Assembly: GCF_002157625.1 (NCBI RefSeq) | Contig: NZ_BDMM01000002.1 | Coordinates: forward strand, 496,001 to 560,000 | Length of the DNA: 64,000 bases | Direction: 5' to 3' | DNA from: Brevundimonas sp. SH203 | Lineage (GTDB): Bacteria; Pseudomonadota; Alphaproteobacteria; Caulobacterales; Caulobacteraceae | Part shown: in pieces, positions 20,969 to 31,550 of the stretch | How positions within the stretch are numbered: position 1 is the stretch's first letter | Layout of the letters: every line of letters begins with the position of its first letter | Program-made: the position numbers and the translations under genes | Notes under the pieces: generated by a model | Told to the model about the DNA's origin: nothing | The model's input: only the letters and a program-made list of their open reading frames with translations | Databases searched by the model: none

Positions 20969-21460
20969 TTAGGCTTCCAGCAGGACGAGGGCTTCGCCGA
21001 ACTCGACCGGCTGGGCGTCGCCGACCAGGACGTCGGCCACCACGCCGTCGCGCGGCGCCTGGATCGGGTTCATCGTCTTCATCGCCTCGACGATCAGCAG
21101 GGTCTGGCCCTTCTTGACCTTGTCGCCCGGCTGGACGAACGGCGCGGCCTCGGGCGAGGGCTGCAGATAGGCGGTGCCGACCATCGGCGACTTCACCTCT
21201 TCACCGGCGCGGGCGACGATGGTGGCGGGATCGGACGGCATCGAAACCGGCGCGGCGGCCGCAGCGGCAGGGGCCGCGACCGGCGCCGGGGCGGCGGCGT
21301 ACTGCACCGGGGCGGCGTTGACGGTGACTTCGCGAGCGACGCGGATACGCAGTTCGCCGCGCTCGACCTCGACCTCGGTCAGGTCGGTCTCGTTCAGGAT
21401 TTCGGCCAGCTGGCGGACCAGGGCGGCGTCGATCTCGGCGTGTTTCTTGTCATCGGCCAT
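20969..21460 (-). CDS. accB: acetyl-CoA carboxylase biotin carboxyl carrier protein
   Basis: AccB carries biotin between AccC and the AccAD carboxyltransferase. The 163-residue length is usual. It has an N-terminal helical part, an Ala/Pro-rich flexible linker (residues 55-90) and the C-terminal biotinyl domain with the biotinylated lysine in VEAMKTMNPI near residue 127. It lies between aroQ (45-base gap) and accC (9-base gap) on the same strand. Confidence 0.96.
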   Translation of the reverse strand: MADDKKHAEIDAALVRQLAEILNETDLTEVEVERGELRIRVAREVTVNAAPVQYAAAPAPVAAPAAAAAAPVSMPSDPATIVARAGEEVKSPMVGTAYLQPSPEAAPFVQPGDKVKKGQTLLIVEAMKTMNPIQAPRDGVVADVLVGDAQPVEFGEALVLLEA

Positions 21461-21505
21461 TGGAATGCGCCTTGTCTTTCGTGTGTGTAAGCGAACGGGC
21501 GGCCT

Positions 21506-21952
21506 TCAGGGCCGTTCCCGGATCAGGTTGAGGGCCGCCTGGACGGCCAGTTCATAGCCGTTTGCGCCGAAACCGGCGATCACGCCGGTCGCCGCGGACG
21601 ACACATAGGAGTGATGGCGAAACGCCTCGCGCGCCGCCGGATTGGACAGATGCAGCTCGATCACCGGGATCGACAGCGTCTTCAGCGCATCGTGCAGGGC
21701 CACCGACGTATGGCCATAGGCCGCCGGATTGAGGATCAGGGCATGGGCGCCTTCGCGGGCTTCCTGAATCCAGTCCACCAGAACGCCCTCGTGGTTGGTC
21801 TGGCGGAACACGATCTTGGCCCCGCCGCCCGCCTTCACGCACCGCTGCTCGATGTCCGCCAGCGTCTCGTGGCCATAGATGTGCGGCTCCCGAACCCCGA
21901 GCAGGTTCAGATTGGGGCCGTTCAGCACATGAATGACGGGCGTTTCAGCCAT
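21506..21952 (-). CDS. aroQ: type II 3-dehydroquinate dehydratase
   Basis: AroQ converts 3-dehydroquinate to 3-dehydroshikimate in the shikimate pathway. The 148-residue protein begins with the signature [19 protein letters not shown] (Arg and Tyr active-site residues) and contains [43 protein letters not shown] and the loop [11 protein letters not shown]. aroQ-accB-accC is a frequent operon order in proteobacteria, and the spacing here fits that. The gene is divergent from thiS. Confidence 0.96.
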   Translation of the reverse strand: MAETPVIHVLNGPNLNLLGVREPHIYGHETLADIEQRCVKAGGGAKIVFRQTNHEGVLVDWIQEAREGAHALILNPAAYGHTSVALHDALKTLSIPVIELHLSNPAAREAFRHHSYVSSAATGVIAGFGANGYELAVQAALNLIRERP

Positions 21953-22134
21953 GGGTCCAGGAATCGTTCCGGCGCAGCGCAGCGCAAGAGGGGCCTTTTA
22001 GCGGACCCGGCTCGCGGGTCAAACGGTCGCCGTGTCGAAGTTTACGCGGGGGCAGTCGGCCCGGAAGCTCCGGCGCTCTGGCGAAGCGGCCCGTCGCCGT
22101 CTATCTGCCCCTTCAGGCCAGACGGAGACGTGCG
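21953..22134. other. divergent aroQ/thiS intergenic region
   Basis: It should hold the promoters of aroQ (leftward) and thiS (rightward). I looked for a TPP riboswitch because thiS-thiG follow, and did not find its conserved CTGAGA and ACCTGAT-type blocks. A good ribosome-binding stretch CGGAGACG precedes thiS. Confidence 0.5.
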
Positions 22135-22335
22135 ATGACCCAGATCCAATTGAACGGCGAACCGCGCCTGGTCCAGGCCGTCACCATCCTGGCCCTGGTC
22201 GAGGAACTGGCGCTGGACCCGCGCAAGGTGGCGGTCGAGCGCAATCTGGAGATCGTGCCCCGTTCGCTGCACGCCTCCACCCCCGTCGCGCCCGGCGACC
22301 GGATCGAACTGGTCCAGTTCGTCGGCGGGGGCTGA
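22135..22335 (+). CDS. thiS: sulfur carrier protein ThiS
   Basis: ThiS is a ubiquitin-like carrier whose C-terminal thiocarboxylate donates sulfur to the thiazole of thiamine. The 66-residue protein has the beta-grasp pattern: [11 protein letters not shown] at the start, [13 protein letters not shown] in the middle and a hydrophobic [10 protein letters not shown] end. The terminal Gly-Gly required for adenylation by ThiF is present. It is 61 bases upstream of thiG on the same strand. Confidence 0.93.
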   Translation: MTQIQLNGEPRLVQAVTILALVEELALDPRKVAVERNLEIVPRSLHASTPVAPGDRIELVQFVGGG

Positions 22336-22396
22336 TCGCGATCAAATCCCGCAACGACGCCTTTCCCTGACGCGCCGGGGTGTTTAGGTCAGGCCC

Positions 22397-23179
22397 ATGA
22401 CCGATACAGCCTCCGAAACCTGGTCCGTCGCCGGCCGCACCTTCACCTCGCGCCTGATCGTGGGCACCGGCAAATACGCCGACTACGCCCAGAACGCCGC
22501 CGCCGCCGAGGCCGCGGGGGCCGAGATCGTGACCGTGGCCGTGCGCCGCGTGAACCTGTCGGACCCGACCCAGCCGATGTTGGTGGACTATGTGAAGCCC
22601 GACCGCTTCACCTTCCTGCCCAACACCGCCGGCTGTTTCACCGGCGAGGACGCGGTGCGGACCCTGCGCCTGGCGCGCGAGGCGGGGGGCTGGAGCCTGG
22701 TCAAGCTGGAGGTGCTGTCCAACACCGCCCACCTCTATCCCGACATGATCGAGACGCTGCGGGCGCTGGACCTGCTGATCAAGGACGGGTTCGACGTCAT
22801 GGTCTATTGCACCGACGACGTGGTCATGGCCAAGCGGCTGGAGGACGCCGGCGCCGCCGCCATCATGCCCGCCGCGGCCCCCATCGGCTCGGGGCTGGGC
22901 TTGCAGAACCCCATCAACGTCCGTCTGATCGTGGAACAGGCCAAGGTGCCGGTTCTGGTGGATGCGGGCGTCGGCACGGCCTCGGACGCGACCTTGGCGA
23001 TGGAGCTGGGCTGCGACGCCGTCCTGATGAACACCGCCATCGCCGGCGCCAAAGACCCCATCCGCATGGCCCGCGCCATGAAACACGCCGTCATCGCCGG
23101 CCGCGACGCCTATCTGGCCGGCCGGATGCCGAAACGGATGTACGCCGACCCGTCGTCGCCGCTGGCGGGACTGATCTGA
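22397..23179 (+). CDS. thiG: thiazole synthase
   Basis: ThiG makes the thiazole phosphate of thiamine from DXP, dehydroglycine and ThiS thiocarboxylate. The 260-residue TIM-barrel protein shows [15 protein letters not shown] near residue 15, the Schiff-base lysine in [10 protein letters not shown] near 100, [36 protein letters not shown] and [20 protein letters not shown]. It is paired with thiS; thiC and thiE are not adjacent here. A large composite palindromic region follows. Confidence 0.97.
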   Translation: MTDTASETWSVAGRTFTSRLIVGTGKYADYAQNAAAAEAAGAEIVTVAVRRVNLSDPTQPMLVDYVKPDRFTFLPNTAGCFTGEDAVRTLRLAREAGGWSLVKLEVLSNTAHLYPDMIETLRALDLLIKDGFDVMVYCTDDVVMAKRLEDAGAAAIMPAAAPIGSGLGLQNPINVRLIVEQAKVPVLVDAGVGTASDATLAMELGCDAVLMNTAIAGAKDPIRMARAMKHAVIAGRDAYLAGRMPKRMYADPSSPLAGLI

Positions 23180-23186
23180 TTTCATT

Positions 23187-23290
23187 TCTTCTCCCCTCGC
23201 GGGAGAAGGATCGCGCGCCATCGTCTCGTTCCCACGTGTGGGGGAGGGGGACCGCGAAGCGGTGGAGGGGTTTTTGAAGCCCCACAGGCG
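23187..23290. repeat. palindromic element after thiG containing a block shared with the rnd-ppx gap
   Basis: It begins with a short hairpin (TTCTCCCCTCGCGGGAGAA), then contains 30 bases at 23241-23270 identical to 4225-4254, followed by TTTTTGAAGCCCCAC, which also resembles the earlier copy (CTTCTGAAGTCCCAC). A T-run after the GC-rich part could serve as a terminator for thiG. Confidence 0.75.
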
Positions 23291-23297
23291 CCCCCCT

Positions 23298-23464
23298 CTT
23301 TCGTCATTCTCCGGCGAGCGCAGCGAGACCGGGGAACCCAGCGGCGCGCGTGAGCGCGAACCTGTCGCGGAGTGGCTGGCGACGCATGCGGCGGAGACAT
23401 CGCCTTCGGCGCCGCTGGGTCCCCCGGTCTGCGCCGCAAGCGGCTTGCCGGAGGATGACGAAAG
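23298..23464. repeat. large inverted repeat between thiG and udk
   Basis: The outer arms CTTTCGTCAT (23298-23307) and ATGACGAAAG (23455-23464) are exact complements. Inner arms around CCCAGCGGCG and CGCCGCTGGG pair as well, so the whole 167 bases can fold into one long branched stem. With the preceding element it fills the only gene-free stretch above 300 bases in the window (23180-23525). I see no gene in it. Confidence 0.8.
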
Positions 23465-23525
23465 AAAGGTGATCGGAACGTGCCCCTTTTGAAACCCGGA
23501 GAATTCCGGGTCGGGGATGTCTTCG

Positions 23526-24173
23526 CTAATCGTCCAGCAGGGCCTGCAGCAGCGGATGGGCCAGCACCGGCGCCGCCAGGCGCACCACGGCCTGTGGGTC
23601 TTCCAGACGAACCGCCGCCGTGGCGTCGGCGACGATGAAGTCGGCGTGGGTGCGCGACGGTTCGGTCAGCCGCTCGTGGCCCGGCCGGACGGTGGCCAGA
23701 TATTGCGACACGACCGAATCCGCCGACCGGCCGCGCTCGGTCTGGTCGCGCAGCAGGCGGCGGATGAAGCGGATGTCGGCCGGCGTGTCCACGAACACCC
23801 GGATGTCGAACAAGGCGGTCAGGTCGGGGGTGCAAAGGACATGGGTGCCCTCCACGATCACCACCGGCGAGGCCGGGATCGGCTCGCCGCCCGGCTCGCG
23901 CCCGTGGTGGATGAAGGAATAGACCGGCGCCGTCACCGCGCGCCCGGCCTTCAGCGCCCTCAGGTCCGCGATCATCAGCGCATGGTCGCGCGCCGACACG
24001 TCGTCGAAGTCGAAGGTCGCCGCGTCGAAGCCGGGCAGGGCGGCCGCGTCCTTGTAATAGCTGTCCTCGCGCACCAGCACGGCAGCGCCCTCGGGCAGGG
24101 CCGAAACCAGCGCCTCCGCCAGGGTGCTCTTGCCCGAACCGGACCCGCCGGTAATCGCGATCAATATGGTCAT
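23526..24173 (-). CDS. udk: uridine kinase family protein
   Basis: A 215-residue P-loop nucleoside kinase, most like uridine kinase, which phosphorylates uridine or cytidine in pyrimidine salvage. The P-loop GGSGSGKST begins near residue 8. The segments VREDSYYKD, FDFDDVSARDHALM and VVIVEGTHVLCTPDLTALFD fit the uridine kinase/phosphoribulokinase fold, followed by the basic lid RFIRRLLRDQTERGRSADS. The ATG at MTILIAITGG is chosen because the 25 in-frame residues before it are Arg/Pro-rich and unlike the family. Substrate specificity is not certain. Confidence 0.82.
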   Translation of the reverse strand: MTILIAITGGSGSGKSTLAEALVSALPEGAAVLVREDSYYKDAAALPGFDAATFDFDDVSARDHALMIADLRALKAGRAVTAPVYSFIHHGREPGGEPIPASPVVIVEGTHVLCTPDLTALFDIRVFVDTPADIRFIRRLLRDQTERGRSADSVVSQYLATVRPGHERLTEPSRTHADFIVADATAAVRLEDPQAVVRLAAPVLAHPLLQALLDD

Positions 24174-24328
24174 GGGCCGCCTTCTAGAGCGGTCGCGCGG
24201 CCTGCGCCACGGGGGACGATCCGTCGCGCCGGGCTTACGTCGCGTCACGTTGCTTATCGGCGATAACCAATGTTAGCGTCGGGCCAAGCGTCGGATCAAT
24301 CAGACGCACCCAAGGGACAGGAAACGAT

Positions 24329-25957
<1,629 letters not shown>

Positions 25958-25975
25958 ATCTCGCCCGGAGCCTGA

Positions 25976-26650
25976 ATGCCGATTCGAAAGCCTGTCCCCG
26001 CCGTCCTGCCCTGGCTGACGGCGCTCGCGGCGGCGCCGGCGGTCCTGATGGTCGCGGCCGTCGCGGCGACCCGGTTCGGCGGCGTCGATCTGTCGGTCAG
26101 CTATGATCTGTTGACCTGGACCGTGGCGCGTATGCTGGGCTGGATCGGCCTGGCGGGCGCCTTGGTCGCGATGGTGCTGGCGCTGCGCGACATTCGGGGC
26201 AGGGGGCTTTACGCCCTGGCGGCCCTCGTGCTGGCGGGCGCCACGGTCGCGGGCTTCGTGGAGCGGCAGGGGCGGGACGCCGCGCCGACGCCGCGCGATG
26301 TCGCCACCAATGTCGAGGAGCCGCCGGCCTTCTCGCGCTCGGTCGCCGCCCTGCATCGCGGATCGATCCCCGCCGCCTGCGATGCGGTGGTCGCCATCCC
26401 CAGCCAGGTCCTGGCCCAGCAGGCGACGTCCGCCCTGGTCGACGCCGGATTCGTCGTCACTCGCGCCACGACCTTCGAGGTCGAGGCCGTGCATGAGGGC
26501 GCCTGGTTCGGCTTCGTCACCGACGCGGTCGTCCGCATCCGCCCCGGCCGCACCGACATTCGCGTCGCCGCCCGCGACCCTCGCCCCGACGGCGGCGCCA
26601 CGTGCCGTCTCGCCGCCCGCATCGCGGGGGAACTGGCCGCCGCCCGCTGA
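25976..26650 (+). CDS. DUF1499 membrane protein
   Basis: A 224-residue protein with hydrophobic stretches near residues 12-32, 58-68 and 78-90, probably three transmembrane helices, followed by a soluble DUF1499 domain of unknown function (CDAVVAIPSQVLAQQATSAL near residue 139, then AVHEGAWFGFVTDAVVRIRP). It starts 18 bases after the acyl-CoA ligase and is likely cotranscribed with it. Nothing in the sequence points to a reaction. Confidence 0.8.
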   Translation: MPIRKPVPAVLPWLTALAAAPAVLMVAAVAATRFGGVDLSVSYDLLTWTVARMLGWIGLAGALVAMVLALRDIRGRGLYALAALVLAGATVAGFVERQGRDAAPTPRDVATNVEEPPAFSRSVAALHRGSIPAACDAVVAIPSQVLAQQATSALVDAGFVVTRATTFEVEAVHEGAWFGFVTDAVVRIRPGRTDIRVAARDPRPDGGATCRLAARIAGELAAAR

Positions 26651-26658
26651 AACTCAGA

Positions 26659-27561
26659 TCAGAGAGGCTGGAACCGCGCCGCCAGACCGGGCGCCCCATC
26701 GCAACTCGCCCGCCCGTCCTCGACCAGCTTGATCAGATGGGCCAGCACCGACAGCGACGCCGCCGGCCACAGGCGCGGATCGACCGCGGCGTAAAGCGCC
26801 GGAACCATCTCGGCGATGGTCCGATCCCCCGCCGCCAGCCGCGCCGCGATCTGCGCCTCTCGATCCAGCCGGTGGGCGCGATAGGTCTCCAGAAACGGCC
26901 GAACCCTGGTGATCGGCGCCCCGTGCGTCGGCCACAGCACGTCGAAGTTCCGCTCGATCACCGCGTCCAGACTGGCCATATACTGGCGCATATTCCCGTC
27001 CGGCGGCGCCACGACGGTCGTGGACCAGCCCATGACATGATCGCCGCAGAACAGGCCGTTCTCCTCGCGCAGGACGAAGGCCATATGGTTCGACGCATGG
27101 CCGGGCGTGAACATCGCCTCCAGCGTCCAGCCGTCGCCGGCGATGATTTCGCCGCCGTCCAGAACGCCATCGGGCGCGAAATCGCCGTCCTCCTCCTCGT
27201 CCAGCGCGCCGGACGCATGGGTTTCGCGCAGCGGAGGACGCGCCGCCAGAATCGGCGCCCCCGTCGCCTCCGCGAACGGCCGCGCCAGCGGCGCATGATC
27301 CCGATGCGTATGCGTCACCAGCACATGGCTGACCCGCCGCCCCGCCGTCGCCGCCTTCAGCGCCTCCAGATGCGCCAGGTCCATCGGCCCCGGATCGATC
27401 ACCGCCACCGCCGATCCCGCCTCGGCCCGCCCGACGATATAGGTCCCCGTGCCGGTGAAGGTGAACGGCCCCGGATTGTCCGCCACCACCCGCTGCACCA
27501 GGGGCGAGACCTGGTCCCGCCGCCCATAGGCGAAGTCGAACGCCCGAACGAAGGGGATCAT
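26659..27561 (-). CDS. MBL-fold metallohydrolase
   Basis: A 300-residue cytoplasmic metallo-beta-lactamase-fold hydrolase of the LACTB2/glyoxalase II-like type. The metal site is intact: HTHRDH near residue 84, the His of TPGHASNH near 152, the Asp of FCGDHVMGW and WPTHG near 211. A C-terminal winged-helix-like region (TIAEMVPALYAAVDPRLW, then SVLAHLIKLVEDGR) matches LACTB2-type members, which are nucleases or thioesterases. The substrate cannot be inferred. It converges on the DUF1499 gene with an 8-base gap. Confidence 0.88.
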   Translation of the reverse strand: MIPFVRAFDFAYGRRDQVSPLVQRVVADNPGPFTFTGTGTYIVGRAEAGSAVAVIDPGPMDLAHLEALKAATAGRRVSHVLVTHTHRDHAPLARPFAEATGAPILAARPPLRETHASGALDEEEDGDFAPDGVLDGGEIIAGDGWTLEAMFTPGHASNHMAFVLREENGLFCGDHVMGWSTTVVAPPDGNMRQYMASLDAVIERNFDVLWPTHGAPITRVRPFLETYRAHRLDREAQIAARLAAGDRTIAEMVPALYAAVDPRLWPAASLSVLAHLIKLVEDGRASCDGAPGLAARFQPL

Positions 27562-27633
27562 GCGGGCGCCCCTTCACCGCTCTGGCGCGCCCCTTGCGTC
27601 CGCATTTCGGTCATCATTGCCGGAGCGCTCGCC

Positions 27634-27777
27634 ATGGCCCGTTCGATCCTCGCCGCTGTATCAAATCGGCCCGCCCTCGTCGTCGCCGCCGTGCTGTGTC
27701 TCGCCGCGATCCAACTCGCCGCCTCCTGCACGCCAGAGCCTGCGCCGTATGCGTCGCGCGTGGCGATACAGCGATAA
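27634..27777 (+). CDS. possible small lipoprotein, 47 residues
   Basis: A short frame starting ATG at 27634 encodes a hydrophobic N-terminus (PALVVAAVLCLAAIQ) ending in a lipobox-like LAASC and a short polar tail TPEPAPYASRVAIQR. It would be a tiny exported lipoprotein of the entericidin size class, with no similarity I recognise. It is divergent from the MBL gene and ends just before the convergent orphan gene. I am unsure it is real, since the region has other open frames. Confidence 0.4.
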   Translation: MARSILAAVSNRPALVVAAVLCLAAIQLAASCTPEPAPYASRVAIQR

Positions 27778-27780
27778 GGC

Positions 27781-28287
27781 CTATTCGCGTTTGACGCGGA
27801 ATGCCGGGGTGTCCCCGACTTTCATCATATAACTGCCCAAGGCGGCGCGACGCACCGTCACAGGATACTGACGCCGCGCCGAGAACAAGACATCGACGCT
27901 ATCGGTCTTACGCCATACCGACCCGTCGTCCAGCGTGATCAGCCACTCGCCCCGACCCAGATCGCGCGCGCTGGTCATCGTCGCCGAAATGGATTGAAGA
28001 CTGTTTCCGCTGTCCGCTCCATCGAAGGGATTCAGCGCGGAAACGTTGAATCCAAACAGGCGGCGCTGATTCTGTTCAACGTCGCGCCGACTAACGACCG
28101 CTACCTCTCCTGCGGCCGCAAGCGATGCTGCAGCGGCGTCGAAACACGCTAGCCGGGCGGTGTCGTTTTGCACCTCCCTGCATTGTATCACGGGGCGGAT
28201 CAGATCATCTGGACGTGGTGTGGAACTCTGCTGCGCGTAAGCGGTATGGCTTGAAAAAATGGTCGCCAGAATGACCGAAAGGCCCAT
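27781..28287 (-). CDS. secreted protein of unknown function
   Basis: A 168-residue exported protein I do not recognise. The start MGLSVILATIFSSHTAYAQQ is chosen because it has a good ribosome-binding site (AGGAG, 7 bases before the ATG) and a signal peptide ending AYA-QQ; an ATG at 28320 and a longer frame are possible. The segment CREVQNDTARLACFDAAAAS near residue 37 recalls the C-x(n)-RLACYD pattern of several periplasmic proteins, including the type VI-associated VasI, and its two Cys may form a disulfide. The rest predicts as beta-strands (EWLITLDDGSVWRKTDSVDV). It is divergent from the TonB receptor gene. Confidence 0.7.
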   Translation of the reverse strand: MGLSVILATIFSSHTAYAQQSSTPRPDDLIRPVIQCREVQNDTARLACFDAAAASLAAAGEVAVVSRRDVEQNQRRLFGFNVSALNPFDGADSGNSLQSISATMTSARDLGRGEWLITLDDGSVWRKTDSVDVLFSARRQYPVTVRRAALGSYMMKVGDTPAFRVKRE

Positions 28288-28576
28288 TTTCGATCTCCTG
28301 AAATGCACGATATTGGTCATTCTGTTCTCGCAATGAAAAAGGCCGATTGCGAGTATATCACTAGATTTCGTGACTGACCCAATGTCGCGGTCGCGACTGT
28401 GGTGTGTCGTCTTTGCGACAGGCGTGTCTTCATTGTGTCGGAGGATCGCCTTCGCGCTAGACATGAGGACGGGCTTGGTATGGTCTCCCGGCCAACCGAT
28501 CAGATGGTCGGTAAATGGCTATTGGACCGTGTCATCATTTCTTGACGACAGTGATCCAATCTCGGGAGAACAAGCT
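28288..28576. promoter_or_regulatory. divergent promoter region of the TonB-receptor gene
   Basis: The 289 bases between the orphan secreted gene and the receptor have visibly lower GC than the surroundings. A small inverted repeat GTCGCG-GT-CGCGAC lies at 28384-28397, and ACCGA/TCGGT lie near 28496-28513. A purine-rich GGGAG at 28564-28568 precedes the TTG start at 28577. No Fur box or riboswitch that I recognise is present. Confidence 0.4.
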
Positions 28577-31411
28577 TTGAACAACATCAGATATCGCCGC
28601 AGCCTTCTGGCGACCACGATCATTGGCGGCGCTGCCCTGGCTATGGCCGCCACGCCGTCCTTCGCTCAGTCGACTGATCAGGCGACAGAAGTGGGCGAGA
28701 TCGTCGTCACCGGTTCGCGCATCGCACGTCAGGACTATCGCTCCACCAGCCCGATAGTCACCGTCAGCGCGCAAGATTTCCAGGCGACCGGCGCCGTCAC
28801 GATCGACAGCCTGATCAATGATCTGCCGCAGTTCACGCCTTCGATCTCCTCGACTTCGAACAACCCGTCGAACGGCGGCCAGGCTAACATCAACCTGCGC
28901 AACCTGGGTTCGAACCGCACGCTGGTTCTGATGAACGGCCGTCGCGTCGTTCCGTCGAACTCGGACGGCACCGTCGACGTCAACCTGATCCCGACCGCCC
29001 TGATCAAGAACATCGAAGTGATTTCGGGCGGCGCCTCGGCCGCCTATGGCTCCGACGCTCTGGCGGGCGTAGCCAACTTCATTCTGGACGAGAACTTCTC
29101 GGGCGTTCAGTTCGACGCCCAATACGGCGAAACCGATCGTAGCGACGGCAAGACCGAAAGCTATTCGATCACTGTCGGCGGCAACTTCGACGACGACCGC
29201 GGCAACATGGTGCTGTCGCTAGGCCGTTCCACGCGCGGAACGATCTACAATGCGGCTCGCGACTTTTCGAAGGTGTCGGGACCGTCGGGCACCTCGCCGC
29301 TTGGTTCGACGATTTTCGACAGCAACAACCTGCCCAGCCTCGCGGTCGTTCGCTCCTATTTCAACAACCAGACCCTGTCCAACACGGACGCCTTCGGTTT
29401 CAACGACGACAACACCCTGTTTGCCTATCCGGGCAAGCTGAACGTCAAGAACCCGGCTGGTGCTGGTCCTGAATATACTGCACCGGGCGCCAACTACACG
29501 TTCAATACTGGCCCGCTGAACTACCTTCAGTTGCCGCTTGATCGCTATAACGTCTATGGGGGCGGTCGCTACAAGATCAACGAGAACGCCGAAGTCTATG
29601 CCAACGCTCTGTTTACGCAGTATGTCGGCGATACCGAATTGGCGGCTAGCCCCGCGGCTAACGGTACCGGTTTCCGCGTTCCTGCGACCAACCCGTTCAT
29701 CCCGGCGGATCTGCGCACCTTCCTGAACGCACGCGCCAATCCGAACGGCTCGTTCCTGTTGAACAAGCGCTTTACGTCGCTCGGCGGCCGCCACTCGACC
29801 GAAGAGTATAACATCTATCAGATCACGGCTGGCGTTCGTGGTCAGGTGCCGCAAAGCACTTGGACCTATGACGTGTACGGCACGTATGGCCGTGTCTCGA
29901 ATACGACGACGCAAACCGGCAACGTGTCTCGTTCATCGGTGCAGCGCTTGCTCGACGCGGCCGACGGTGGTCGTAGCCTGTGCTCAGGCGGTTTCGATCC
30001 GTTCGGCGTCACTGATCTGTCTGCCGATTGCATCAGCTATATCGGTCGCTCGGCTCGTAACTCCACTGTCACCGAGCAGCGGGTTATCGAAGCCAGCCTT
30101 CAAGGCAAGGCCTTCGATCTGCCCGCTGGCGAAGTGCGCGTAGCTCTGGGCGCCCAGTACCGCCAGGATGACTTCGCCTTCGGCGCTGACTCGTCGTTGG
30201 CGCAATCGAACGCGGTCACGCCTCACTTGGGCGCCAACGGTCAACCTGACGGCGGTAACATCGGCGGATCCGAGATCGCTGGCTTCAATCCGACGCCTTC
30301 GCTAGCTGGCGGCACTCAGGCCTATCGTGCCGAACTGGACTGGACCATCGCGGGCGGTTTGCGCGCGCGCGGCGGTTACAGCCGGTCGGTCAGGGCGCCT
30401 TCGATCGGCGAACTGTTCGCCACGGCGAGTTCTGACTTCCCCAATATCGGCGCGCCTTCGGCTGGCGGTACGGGCGGTGATCCCTGCGACGTGCGCGGCA
30501 GCTTCCGTACGGGCGCCAATGCGGCGGCCGTTAAGGCGCTCTGCTTGGCTCAAGGCATCTCGCCGTTGGCCATCGACAACTATCAATATTCGAACAATCA
30601 GGTTGAGAGCCGTACGGGCGGCAACCCCAATCTGAAGGAAGAGACGTCGGACAGCTGGTCTGTCGGTTTGGTCTATCAATCGCAGCTTCAGTCGCCTTGG
30701 TTGTCTGGTTTCTCGGCTTCGATCGACTACTACAATATCGAAATCACCGATGCGATCGGCTCCATCAAGGCTGGTGACTCGTTGAAGGGTTGTTTCAACG
30801 TCACGGGCGAAAATCCGAACTTCGATGCCGGAAACGCTTATTGCCAGCTGTTCCGTCGGGACTCGCTGTCTGGCAACATCGTCGGCGCTATTGAAAACAA
30901 AGCCAATTTGGGCATGGTCAAGACTTCGGGCATCGACCTTCAAGCCGATTGGACCTTGAGCATGGCTGACATCGGTGCGGGCGACTGGGGCAGGTTGAAG
31001 TTCAATACTGTCATCAGCTGGCTGGAGAACTATGAAGACAACGTCGTCGCTGGCGGCGCCTTCACGGATCGCACGGGCACGATCGACAGCTCGTTCGGCA
31101 ACACCTTCCCCGAATGGAAGGCGTTGACTTCGGTCACTTGGTCTGATGGCCCGTTCTCGATCGGCGCACGTTGGCGCCGGATCGGTGAAATCACGGTGAT
31201 CAACACCACCGAGGTTCTGCCGTCGATCGACTATTTCGACCTCAACGGCTCGTGGGCGATCAACGATACTGTGTCTCTGCGCGGTGGCGTGAACAACCTG
31301 ACCGACGAACAGCCGAACGTCTTTGTGCCGGGCGTTCAAGCCAACACTGACCCGTCGACCTATGACGTCCTGGGTCGTCGTTACTACGTCGGTCTGACCG
31401 CCAAGTTCTAA
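28577..31411 (+). CDS. TonB-dependent outer-membrane receptor
   Basis: A 944-residue outer-membrane beta-barrel that imports a ligand using TonB energy. The start is read as TTG at 28577 because it has a GGGAG site 8 bases upstream and gives a clear signal peptide (MNNIRYRRSLLATTIIGGAA to SFAQ-ST); an open frame continues upstream. The TonB-box/plug start is VGEIVVTGSRIARQDY near residue 38, with plug motifs NLRNLGSNRTLVLMNGRRVV and EVISGGASAAYGSDALAGVA. The C-terminus RRYYVGLTAKF ends in Phe as barrels do. Codon use is less GC-extreme than its neighbours. The ligand is unknown; Caulobacterales use many such receptors for sugars and other nutrients. Confidence 0.9.
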   Translation: MNNIRYRRSLLATTIIGGAALAMAATPSFAQSTDQATEVGEIVVTGSRIARQDYRSTSPIVTVSAQDFQATGAVTIDSLINDLPQFTPSISSTSNNPSNGGQANINLRNLGSNRTLVLMNGRRVVPSNSDGTVDVNLIPTALIKNIEVISGGASAAYGSDALAGVANFILDENFSGVQFDAQYGETDRSDGKTESYSITVGGNFDDDRGNMVLSLGRSTRGTIYNAARDFSKVSGPSGTSPLGSTIFDSNNLPSLAVVRSYFNNQTLSNTDAFGFNDDNTLFAYPGKLNVKNPAGAGPEYTAPGANYTFNTGPLNYLQLPLDRYNVYGGGRYKINENAEVYANALFTQYVGDTELAASPAANGTGFRVPATNPFIPADLRTFLNARANPNGSFLLNKRFTSLGGRHSTEEYNIYQITAGVRGQVPQSTWTYDVYGTYGRVSNTTTQTGNVSRSSVQRLLDAADGGRSLCSGGFDPFGVTDLSADCISYIGRSARNSTVTEQRVIEASLQGKAFDLPAGEVRVALGAQYRQDDFAFGADSSLAQSNAVTPHLGANGQPDGGNIGGSEIAGFNPTPSLAGGTQAYRAELDWTIAGGLRARGGYSRSVRAPSIGELFATASSDFPNIGAPSAGGTGGDPCDVRGSFRTGANAAAVKALCLAQGISPLAIDNYQYSNNQVESRTGGNPNLKEETSDSWSVGLVYQSQLQSPWLSGFSASIDYYNIEITDAIGSIKAGDSLKGCFNVTGENPNFDAGNAYCQLFRRDSLSGNIVGAIENKANLGMVKTSGIDLQADWTLSMADIGAGDWGRLKFNTVISWLENYEDNVVAGGAFTDRTGTIDSSFGNTFPEWKALTSVTWSDGPFSIGARWRRIGEITVINTTEVLPSIDYFDLNGSWAINDTVSLRGGVNNLTDEQPNVFVPGVQANTDPSTYDVLGRRYYVGLTAKF

Positions 31412-31436
31412 GGCCGGTCTTCGACACCAGAACTGA

Positions 31437-31466
31437 GGCGGCGGAGCAACGCTCCGCCGCCTTTTT
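31437..31466 (+). terminator. rho-independent terminator of the TonB-receptor gene
   Basis: An 11-bp perfect stem (GGCGGCGGAGC and GCTCCGCCGCC), a 3-base loop AAC and a run of five T follow the receptor stop by about 25 bases. It is a textbook intrinsic terminator. Confidence 0.93.
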
Positions 31467-31550
31467 CGTTTGAGCGTCGCCGTAGAAAAACCATCGGGGC
31501 GGGCGAGCGTTGGTGATCGGCGCTCGTGCGCGTCGCCTTGAAGGAAGATC

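Noticed and set aside
21953..22134. TPP riboswitch ahead of thiS-thiG
   Set aside because: The conserved THI-box blocks are absent from the leader.
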